13,408 nucleotides of DNA, taken from positions 1-13,408 of the forward strand of contig JAJZXP010000471.1 of the NCBI GenBank assembly GCA_021806345.1, given 5' to 3'. Positions 7,127 through 12,939 of the stretch are shown piece after piece. How positions within the stretch are numbered: the stretch's first letter is position 1; the number at the start of each line of letters is the position of its first letter. The notes beneath the pieces were generated by a model, which saw nothing but the letters and a program-made list of their open reading frames with translations, was not told where the DNA came from and ran no database searches. Made by a program: the position numbers and the translations under genes. Source of the stretch: Thermoplasmata archaeon. GTDB taxonomy: Archaea; Thermoplasmatota; Thermoplasmata; Thermoplasmatales; Thermoplasmataceae.

Positions 7127-8020
7127 TCACCTCAAAGGTTCTAAAAAGAGATTCTGATTGAAACCATTTAAAACAGAGAAATGATCTTTTTTCGCCAATT
7201 TATACCCAAGTCCTTTCAGCACACCTACTGCACCTTTGTGAAGACTTCTTGAATGAACCTCGATTATAATTCTGGGCATATTCTCTTCTATGGTTCTTAA
7301 ACCCCCCTTTAGAACTTTTAACTCAAATCCTTCAACATCTATTTTCAATATATCACAACTAATTCTATAACTGTCAAGAGTATTGAATTGGAATAATTGA
7401 GAAAGTGCCCCATTATCATTGGTGGATAACATTTCACCATTGTAATGCAATAATTTAGATTCTTTGTGGTCAGAAAGACCAACTGGGTATAATGTTACAT
7501 TATTGATGTTATTGACTTCAATAAGCTCCTTAATTGCTCTTAGATTGCTTTCTAACGGCTCAAACGCATACACTTCCTTTGCCCCATATACTTTTGAACA
7601 CAAAACAGAATAATCACCATATTGGGCCCCTACATCTATTACTGTAGAACTTCTGTCGGGAATGAATCCCTCTTCTTCATACATTAATTCGCCGTATATC
7701 TCTCCATAACCACTTACAGGCAAATGTTCTGGTAATTTTATGCCTAGTCTCTTCGCCCCTATGTTTCCTCTTTCCTGCCATTCACTGAACATTTGCTTTC
7801 TAGTTTGTTTTCTAATCTGCTTAATAAGGAATTCTGGAACAGTAAAGCCTTGCTGTCTGGAGTACCTAAATTGCCTAATCTTATGGTAAAGAAGCGCCCT
7901 GTTGGGCCCAACCAAAGTTGGTGACTGGATAAAGTCGTATTTATCTGGAAATGTGGCATGGATCACTGTATCATCTAAATCATCGTCGACCTCAATTTCC
8001 AAATTGGAAACATCAACCAT
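7127..8020 (-). CDS. FkbM-family SAM-dependent methyltransferase
   Basis: This 297-residue protein probably O-methylates a sugar hydroxyl using S-adenosylmethionine. The methyltransferase domain spans about 120-295: motif I VIDVGAQYGDYSV (127-139), the acidic FEP (153-155) that binds the SAM ribose, YPVGLSDHKES (178-188), and the family-defining LKIDVEGFELKVLKG (225-239) followed by RIIIEVHS (250-257). The first 120 residues form an unassigned N-terminal extension that is acidic at its start (residues 8-17) and then strongly basic (41-92, many Arg/Lys/Gln), possibly helical. Methylated sugars are common in archaeal surface glycans, and the flanking genes are glycosyltransferases. The ATG at 8020 has a TATA-like box centred 25.5 bp upstream and no Shine-Dalgarno. 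The target sugar is unknown. Confidence 0.92.
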   Translation of the reverse strand: MVDVSNLEIEVDDDLDDTVIHATFPDKYDFIQSPTLVGPNRALLYHKIRQFRYSRQQGFTVPEFLIKQIRKQTRKQMFSEWQERGNIGAKRLGIKLPEHLPVSGYGEIYGELMYEEEGFIPDRSSTVIDVGAQYGDYSVLCSKVYGAKEVYAFEPLESNLRAIKELIEVNNINNVTLYPVGLSDHKESKLLHYNGEMLSTNDNGALSQLFQFNTLDSYRISCDILKIDVEGFELKVLKGGLRTIEENMPRIIIEVHSRSLHKGAVGVLKGLGYKLAKKDHFSVLNGFNQNLFLEPLR

Positions 8021-8041
8021 TAAAATTTGATAATTTCGTGA

Positions 8042-8049
8042 GATTTAAG
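8042..8049 (-). promoter_or_regulatory. TATA-like box, leaderless promoter
   Basis: CTTAAATC on the minus strand, preceded by an A-rich BRE-like stretch, is centred 25.5 bp before the ATG at 8020. Confidence 0.5.
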
Positions 8050-8105
8050 TTTTTTCAAAGTAAATTTTGCGAAATCAAAGTTGAATATCCGGATTAAATA
8101 AAAAA

Positions 8106-8119
8106 AACTCTTTCGAGTT
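8106..8119. repeat. Short inverted repeat in the 8021-8261 intergenic region
   Basis: AACTC and GAGTT flank a TTTC loop. The 5-bp stem lies in AT-rich DNA between the divergent FkbM and GT4 genes. Nothing else is recognisable in this 241-bp gap apart from the two promoters. Confidence 0.25.
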
Positions 8120-8231
8120 AAGACAAACTGAAAACTAATAAATGCTAAAATAACATTGAATTAAACTAACTCTACAAAACATTATTAATTTTGTTCACTG
8201 ATTCCTAAGTAAGAAAAGTTGGTCAATTCCA

Positions 8232-8239
8232 CATTAAAC
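8232..8239 (+). promoter_or_regulatory. TATA-like box, leaderless promoter
   Basis: CATTAAAC is centred 26.5 bp before the ATG at 8262. The GGAG at 8244-8247 is 14 nt from the ATG, too far to be a convincing ribosome-binding site. Confidence 0.45.
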
Positions 8240-8261
8240 TTAATGGAGAAATCAGTTCGAA

Positions 8262-9299
8262 ATGGATAATTTGGTGATACTTGGATCAGGGAGGGAAAAC
8301 AGCAGCCTGGATTCATATTCATATGAGTTCAGTGAGGCCAGCGGTTTCTATCGAATTATGCTGTTATTGGACAGGAATCAGTTAAATTCTAATTATCGAG
8401 GAAATCCTGCCGTTTACAAGGGGAAGTTTCCCAAATATGCTGGAGCTGGCTGGGCGTACAATATAAAGTTTGGGAGACATATATTCAAGGACCTGGAAAA
8501 ACTGGTTGGAAATTCTGTAATTCACTACACTACATTTGGGCTCCCCATTTTAAGTTCCAACCCCCGGGATATAGTCACAATCCACGATTTATTTTTCCTT
8601 AATGAAAACGATGAGTCGTACAGGAAAAATTTTAACGTATCTAAGAAGTTTGTTGAAAGATTCAAAAAATTCAACAATATCGTAGCCCCATCATATTATG
8701 TTAAGAAAGAACTTGAAAATTTTGGATTCAATGGGGACATCTCAGTGATTTATATTCCTGTTCCTGATGAAATTCAACATTTGAAAGATAAGGCGGGATT
8801 AAGAAAAAAATTAAATCTTCCAGAAAATAAAAAGCTTGTTTTATCCGTATCGAGCAACCTTAAAAGAAAGAACTTACCGGTAATAGAGAAAACAATGGAG
8901 TTATTGGGGAATGACTTTAGATTAGTGAGAGTAGGCCCCCCAATCAGGGACAGCATTAATTTTAATTCCCTTAGCAGCGAAGAGCTCTCAGAGGTCTATA
9001 ACGCATGCGATGTTTTGTTATTTCCCACTTTAATGGAGGGATTTGGAAAGCCCGTGATTGAAGCATTCAAAGCCGGAACTCCCGTGGTTGCATCGAATAT
9101 CGAAGTCATGGAGGAAGTGGCAGGAGATGCAGCTTTACTGGTTAATCCAGATGCCCGTAGTTGTGCAAGAGGAATAAAGGATGTTCTGGACGATTACGAA
9201 TTTTTTATTAAGAAAGGATTTGAAAGAGCAGAATTCTACTCAAAAGAGAAATTCAGAAATAATGTCAGGCAGTATTACAGTACTGTATTAAAAAAATGA
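8262..9299 (+). CDS. GT4-family glycosyltransferase
   Basis: This 345-residue retaining GT-B enzyme resembles mannosyl- and rhamnosyltransferases of the GT4 family. It shows VTIHDLFFL (105-113) in the N-terminal domain, SVSSNLKRKNLPVI (195-208, Lys203) at the donor-phosphate site, and the canonical E-x7-E motif FPTLMEGFGKPVIEAFKAGTPVVAS (254-278) with Glu259 and Glu267, then EVAGDAALLVNPDA (285-298). Length and motif spacing are normal. It has no signal peptide or membrane anchor. The ATG start agrees with the TATA position. It is flanked by the divergent FkbM gene and the convergent GT2 gene. This is one of the best-conserved GTs here; the sugar transferred remains unknown. Confidence 0.93.
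   Translation: MDNLVILGSGRENSSLDSYSYEFSEASGFYRIMLLLDRNQLNSNYRGNPAVYKGKFPKYAGAGWAYNIKFGRHIFKDLEKLVGNSVIHYTTFGLPILSSNPRDIVTIHDLFFLNENDESYRKNFNVSKKFVERFKKFNNIVAPSYYVKKELENFGFNGDISVIYIPVPDEIQHLKDKAGLRKKLNLPENKKLVLSVSSNLKRKNLPVIEKTMELLGNDFRLVRVGPPIRDSINFNSLSSEELSEVYNACDVLLFPTLMEGFGKPVIEAFKAGTPVVASNIEVMEEVAGDAALLVNPDARSCARGIKDVLDDYEFFIKKGFERAEFYSKEKFRNNVRQYYSTVLKK
9290..9296 (-). terminator. T-tract downstream of the GT2 gene
   Basis: A run of seven A on the plus strand gives seven T in the minus-strand transcript, about 77 nt past the stop of the gene ending at 9373. It overlaps the 3' end of the convergent GT4 gene. It is a weak candidate because the run also encodes the Lys-Lys C-terminus. Confidence 0.25.
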
Positions 9300-9372
9300 A
9301 CGTGTTTTATGATTCAGTTAAAAACTATCGGATAGATCCTAGATTAGACTCACTTTTCTGATACCCTGAAGG

Positions 9373-10362
9373 TCAACTTGCGTTCTTCGTACTGAACAAG
9401 TAAAAAAACTTCAGGGAAATTGGTCCCGCTACAAACTTGAAAAAACCAAAGGCAATCCAAATCATATAATAACTTACAAATACATAGTTCAGAGTGGGTA
9501 TATATTGAATGACTGACTGGTAGTCATGTTTTCGACCTGCATCTGGCATCAAAATTTGGCTCATGAAATAATTGTGCATTAAGTATGCATTCACAAAGGG
9601 CTCCAACTCACGGCGCCTAATCATATTCTTTGAAAGATTGACAATTTCCGCAGAGCGCTTATAAAACAATACTTTTGACTCGATGTATTTGTCAAAAGCA
9701 ATTTTGTAATTTGTGGTGCTTGTATGAATTCTGTATTTTGTTAACCTGTCAGGTATTAACAACATCAAACCTTCAAAATTGAGTGCACATAGGAAAAGGA
9801 ATGGGTCCACGCTTTGATAAACTTGGTCGATCAAATTCAAATTTCGCTTCAGCACTTCAATCTTGAATGCCATGCAACTGGAATACCAGTTTGCCCTATA
9901 ACGGAAAAATTTTGAAATATTAGCCCTGTTCACTTTGTTTGTGTCAAGAACAATGTCTTGTTTTGGAGTAGCTTCCCGTAGACCCTTAAGATATTTTCCG
10001 TCTTCTCCAATTCTGTGGATAGAATTGTGGATGAAAGAGATCTGTTCATTTGCTCTAAACTTATCAACAACCATCTTTATTTTATTTTCTTCGAATTCAT
10101 CATCATCATCCATCAAGAAGATGTAATCCCCAGTCGCAGCGGTAATACCCGCAGATAATTTCTTACCATGTGCCTTTTCATCCACTACAAAGCTCTTGTC
10201 AGCATTCTCAGAGAGAAAGGCGTCGATTTCCTCATCGCTGAACCCTTTAACAACAATAATTTCTATGTTTTCTCGACCGATAGATTGTCGTGATAGAGAA
10301 TTTACTGCTCTTATAATATAATCTGTCCGCTTATATGTATATACAATAACAGTTGCAATCAT
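9373..10362 (-). CDS. GT2-family (GT-A fold) glycosyltransferase
   Basis: This 329-residue inverting glycosyltransferase begins with VIVYTYKRTDYIIRAVNSLSRQS (5-27), the typical GT2 opening. The donor-side region GKKLSAGITAATGDYIFLMDDDDEFEENKI (66-95) includes the metal-binding acidic cluster DDDD (85-88). The middle part contains SVDPFLFLCALNFEG (184-198) and YRIHTSTTNY (210-219), where GT2 enzymes carry the catalytic-base and acceptor-loop residues. The C-terminus from about 292 to 325 is strongly hydrophobic and aromatic (YVFVSYYMIWIAFGFF and following), consistent with a membrane hairpin or amphipathic anchor that would hold it near a lipid-linked acceptor. The ATG at 10362 has a TATA-like box 25.5 bp upstream. 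It is divergent from the gmhA-like gene. Substrate is unknown. Confidence 0.9.
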   Translation of the reverse strand: MIATVIVYTYKRTDYIIRAVNSLSRQSIGRENIEIIVVKGFSDEEIDAFLSENADKSFVVDEKAHGKKLSAGITAATGDYIFLMDDDDEFEENKIKMVVDKFRANEQISFIHNSIHRIGEDGKYLKGLREATPKQDIVLDTNKVNRANISKFFRYRANWYSSCMAFKIEVLKRNLNLIDQVYQSVDPFLFLCALNFEGLMLLIPDRLTKYRIHTSTTNYKIAFDKYIESKVLFYKRSAEIVNLSKNMIRRRELEPFVNAYLMHNYFMSQILMPDAGRKHDYQSVIQYIPTLNYVFVSYYMIWIAFGFFKFVAGPISLKFFYLFSTKNAS

Positions 10363-10383
10363 TGAATTCTATTCCGTCGTCTT

Positions 10384-10391
10384 ATGATAAA
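10384..10391 (-). promoter_or_regulatory. TATA-like box, leaderless promoter
   Basis: TTTATCAT on the minus strand is centred 25.5 bp before the ATG at 10362. It stands only 27 bp centre to centre from the oppositely oriented box at 10411-10418. Confidence 0.5.
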
Positions 10392-10410
10392 TTGCATAAT
10401 GAAAACAGCA

Positions 10411-10418
10411 TTTATTCT
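10411..10418 (+). promoter_or_regulatory. TATA-like box upstream of the gmhA-like gene
   Basis: TTTATTCT is centred 24.5 bp before the ATG at 10439. A second box, CTTAATAA at 10483-10490, lies 30.5 bp before the ATG at 10517. Which of the two drives the gene is unresolved. Confidence 0.4.
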
Positions 10419-10516
10419 TTTGGTATTATTGGTTAGCAATGATATCATTAATTGTAAATAAAGAAATTTTCAGCTTCTCAAACTTAATAAAACAAACAGG
10501 CAATACCTATGAGAAT

Positions 10517-11083
10517 ATGATAACTCTTGATGAGTATATTGAACAAGGACTTCGAGCGAGAAAATCTGTGGATTTGGAAAAAATTCAGAAATTTTCCATA
10601 CTTCTGCACGATAGACTTTCGAGTGGTGGTAAATTAATTGCCTTCGGGAATGGCGGATCTGCAGCCGATGCTCAGCATTTTGTCGGTGAGCTGGATGGCC
10701 ATTTTACGGTTGAAAGGGCAGCTCTGCCCGCTGTTGCTATCTCCACAAACACATCTTCATTGACAGCAATAGGGAATGACTATTCTTATGAAGATATCTT
10801 TTCGAGGCCCGTATCTGCGCTGGCTACAGAAAGGGACATAGTTGTTGGCATAAGCACATCTGGAAATTCAGCCAATGTTGTCAAGGCAATGCAGGCTGCA
10901 AAAGGAAAAGGTGCTTATACAGTCGCGCTTACTGGCAAAAGCGGAGGAAAGCTCAGGAATATCGTTGATGACTTGTTTGCAGTCGAATCAGACTTTACTC
11001 CCATAATACAGGAAGTGCACATCTCTATAATCCATATGATCTGCCTTGAACTGGACCGGGTGATGGTCGCACCGTCAAAGTAG
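10517..11083 (+). CDS. gmhA: Phosphoheptose (sedoheptulose 7-phosphate) isomerase, GmhA-like SIS-domain protein
   Basis: It isomerises sedoheptulose 7-phosphate to D-glycero-D-manno-heptose 7-phosphate, the first step to activated heptoses. The single SIS domain contains FGNGGSAADAQHF (sugar-phosphate loop), GELDGHF with the Glu equivalent to the catalytic Glu65 of E. coli GmhA, AISTNTSSLTAIGNDYSYEDIFSRPV, GISTSGNSANVVKAM and QEVHISIIHMI, whose first His corresponds to the second catalytic/metal residue. Starting at the ATG at 10517 (MITLDEYIEQ) the protein is 188 residues, the family length (E. coli 192). The frame stays open to another ATG at 10439, which would add 26 residues unlike the family; that start is possible because a TATA-like box sits 24.5 bp before it. 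No gmhB, hddA or gmhC homologue is in the window. Related SIS isomerases of other specificity cannot be fully excluded. Confidence 0.87.
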   Translation: MITLDEYIEQGLRARKSVDLEKIQKFSILLHDRLSSGGKLIAFGNGGSAADAQHFVGELDGHFTVERAALPAVAISTNTSSLTAIGNDYSYEDIFSRPVSALATERDIVVGISTSGNSANVVKAMQAAKGKGAYTVALTGKSGGKLRNIVDDLFAVESDFTPIIQEVHISIIHMICLELDRVMVAPSK

Positions 11084-11139
11084 GTTATCCTTTGGTCCTT
11101 GTACCATTCCAATCATATTGATAGATCAAAAGTGCTCAA

Positions 11140-11147
11140 TTATAAAT
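11140..11147 (+). promoter_or_regulatory. TATA-like box, possible relic promoter of the broken sppA
   Basis: TTATAAAT lies about 26 bp before 11169, where homology to SppA begins (codons reading VIAIARVE from 11166). It may be the surviving promoter of the pseudogene whose start codon is gone. Confidence 0.35.
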
Positions 11148-11152
11148 TCTCA

Positions 11153-11157
11153 TTTTT
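11153..11157 (+). terminator. Possible T-tract terminator after gmhA
   Basis: Five T follow an AT-rich stretch about 70 nt past the gmhA stop. Weak evidence. Confidence 0.2.
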
Positions 11158-11162
11158 GCTGA

Positions 11163-11913
11163 TTACGTCATAGCAATAGCTCGAGTGGAACTTCTGGCAA
11201 CATAAGCTCGCGAACTGCAAGGCAACTTGAGGAAATGGTCTCGTATATTGGTTCAAGCAGAAAATATAAGGCGTTATTTCTCGTAGTGAATTCAGGCGGC
11301 AGGGATGCAAATTTCTCAGAAATGTTAATGGGAGACACCATTAGGTTTAAAGGTAAGACCCCAATATTTTCAATGATACGTGGAACAGGCAATTCGTGGA
11401 CATACTGGATCGCAAGCGCATCAACAAAAATCTACGCCATGAAACCTCCATTCTCGGTTCGATGTGTGTGATAGGAATAGAACCAAACGTAAACCAGCTG
11501 ATGAATAAATTAGGAATTAAAAGTAAAGTTCTCAAAGTATGTGGATACAAGGGCATGTTAAATCCATTCACTGAAAGCAGTGCTGCTGCGAAAGATAAGT
11601 ATCTGGCAATCCTGGAACATTCCTATACTGTGTTCAAGAATAAAATAAATAAGAATCGCCAACTTTCCGCAGAAGTTGCTGAAAAGGTTTAAACTGGAGA
11701 AATATTTCAGCCGCACAGGCCCTTGAACTTGGCCTCATTGATAAAATAACCACCAAAGATGATGCGAAAAATGATTTGGTGAAGTTGTAAGACCTCAAAA
11801 AGAAAATAAGAGAAGTCACCCCAAGGAAGTCATTCATGGAAAGGCTTGTATCATCTAGTATGGCCTACTCCTTTCTATTCAAACTGTTCAAACCATTGGA
11901 AAAATTGCCCTAA
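11163..11913 (+). pseudogene. sppA: Decayed signal peptide peptidase SppA (ClpP-class serine protease, S49 family)
   Basis: Pieces of one SppA-like protein appear in order in three frames. The first frame (to about 11445) reads SGTSGNISSRTARQLEEMV, then ALFLVVNSGGRDA, PIFSMIRGTGNSW and WIASASTKIYAMKP. It includes the Ser of the catalytic ASGG-type motif (TCG 11394-11396), although the following Gly-Gly is Trp-Thr. A shift near 11441-11450 moves to a second frame with SILGSMCVIGIEPNVNQLMNKLGI and CGYKGMLNPF, containing the catalytic-position Lys (11549-11551). That frame ends at TAA 11690-11692. A third frame from about 11700 reads NISAAQALELGLIDKI, hits a TAA at 11788-11790 and continues with DLKKKIREVTPRKSFMERL to TAA at 11911. 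No start codon precedes the homology, and an extra shift near 11185 may separate VIAIARVE from the rest. SppA is normally a membrane-associated protease that clears signal peptides. The gene is inactive unless sequence errors are responsible. Confidence 0.85.
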
Positions 11914-11954
11914 TTAAAAGTGTAGAGTCAACAATAGAGCATCGAATGTCCCTT

Positions 11955-12695
11955 TTACCCATACATGGATTCACCTGGAGCCTTATCACTTTTTGAGTAG
12001 GTTTTCTTGTACTGGCTCATAAGTTCCTTGAGCTGATTATGGAAGTCCTTCACGCTTTCTTCAAGAATTGCAGTGTCTATCTTAAACCCAAAAGCATCAT
12101 TGACATTTTCGATAAGGGCAAGTACTGAACCAGGATCTGCAATATTTGCAGAGGCAGGCGTAAGGAAAGTGATCGCAGGGATCTTATGCGCCAGAGCCTC
12201 ATTCATCAAAGCTCCGCCCATTCCAGTGATAAGGGCTGAATGAGCAGGCTCAAGTCCTTTGCTTGTAAATGTTTTCAACAAGTCTTCGTTCGCTATGCAG
12301 TATACTTTGTGCTCGCTTACTATCTGCTGAACGGGAGATCCTTCTAGAATAATCAAGTTTTTCGGTTTAGATTCCGAAAACCATGATGTAAGGGCTCCCG
12401 ATATCTCATAAAGCCCCTCGTCATCGATTGGAACTTCGCAGATCGCAACCATCAGATTTCCTGACTTGTTTGAATATATCCTGAATGGAGTCCTGAGCTT
12501 TTTTCCAATAAACACTGCAATCGGAGGTATATGTGGTGATTTCACATGTGCGACCTGATGCATCTGAAACCTTTCAATAATGTAGCTTGCAGCAATAAAT
12601 CCGGTAAGGGTGCTACCAACAAAACCCCCTATGATTACTGGATTATGAAACTCCACATGATCGATATCTACAACCTTTGTTTCGAAAATTTCCAT
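11955..12695 (-). CDS. PAC2-family protein, proteasome assembly chaperone (PbaB-like) homologue
   Basis: This protein of 246 residues (251 if the upstream TTG at 12710 is used) belongs to the PAC2 family, whose eukaryotic members Pba1/Pba2 and archaeal members bind the 20S proteasome alpha ring. Numbered from the TTG, features are NPVIIGGFVGSTLTGFIAASYII (23-45), HIPPIAVF (60-67), LIILEGSPVQ (118-127), ALITGMGGALMNEALAHKIPAITFLTPASANIADPGSVLALIE (158-200) and a Lys-rich C-terminal helix. The last three residues are Met-Tyr-Gly, which fits the HbYX (hydrophobic-Tyr-any) tail used to dock on proteasome alpha subunits. The ATG at 12695 is preferred: a TATA-like box at 12725-12732 predicts transcription starting about 6-7 nt before it, downstream of the TTG. 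It is unrelated to the glycan genes and faces the sppA remnant. Confidence 0.88.
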   Translation of the reverse strand: MEIFETKVVDIDHVEFHNPVIIGGFVGSTLTGFIAASYIIERFQMHQVAHVKSPHIPPIAVFIGKKLRTPFRIYSNKSGNLMVAICEVPIDDEGLYEISGALTSWFSESKPKNLIILEGSPVQQIVSEHKVYCIANEDLLKTFTSKGLEPAHSALITGMGGALMNEALAHKIPAITFLTPASANIADPGSVLALIENVNDAFGFKIDTAILEESVKDFHNQLKELMSQYKKTYSKSDKAPGESMYG

Positions 12696-12724
12696 TTGTA
12701 TCAAAGACAATCAATATCCAGAGA

Positions 12725-12732
12725 ACTATAAG
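12725..12732 (-). promoter_or_regulatory. Candidate TATA box for the PAC2 gene
   Basis: CTTATAGT on the minus strand is centred 33.5 bp before the ATG at 12695 and only 18.5 bp before the TTG at 12710, so it favours the ATG with a very short leader. Confidence 0.4.
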
Positions 12733-12909
12733 CATTGTCCTTAATTACAAAGAACAATTTCCACTGTTCATTAAAAGAAAATTTTAACACTGAAATTTTA
12801 GGTCATTGTTCTTTCTTCTCGGACTATTTACGCTGAATGTCGGAAATATAATCATTCAATCATTATTGTTGTTGTATCTTTTTGAACTGTGATTGCTGAA
12901 TAAAATGTT

Positions 12910-12917
12910 TTTTAAAA
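12910..12917 (+). promoter_or_regulatory. TATA-like box, leaderless promoter of the regulator gene
   Basis: TTTTAAAA, within a T6A4 run, is centred 26.5 bp before the ATG at 12940, with no Shine-Dalgarno between. The rest of the divergent gap (12711-12909) is AT-rich and shows no recognisable site. Confidence 0.5.
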
Positions 12918-12939
12918 GGATAGCATTCCTTAGTATTCG

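Noticed and set aside
7114..7128. GAAGA-TGAAT-TCTTC inverted repeat between convergent stops as a bidirectional terminator
   Set aside because: The stem is only 5 bp, overlaps a stop codon, has no T-tract beside it, and archaeal termination does not generally need hairpins.
11396..11692. A 98-codon open frame starting at ATG 11396 as an independent small gene
   Set aside because: Its sequence from about residue 18 is the middle of an SppA peptidase, continuing motifs found in the neighbouring frames, and the ATG falls inside the catalytic-Ser region read in another frame. It is a fragment of the pseudogene.
11634..11837. Minus-strand open frame opposite the sppA remnant
   Set aside because: It overlaps coherent SppA remnants on the plus strand, and its translation is of low complexity with no recognisable motif.
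12696..12710. TTG at 12710 as the PAC2 start
   Set aside because: It lies upstream of the transcript start predicted from the TATA-like box, lacks a Shine-Dalgarno, and an ATG five codons downstream fits better. It is not formally excluded.
12546..12731. 61-codon plus-strand frame at the start of the PAC2 gene
   Set aside because: It is antisense to the conserved N-terminal PAC2 region and has no promoter or motif of its own.
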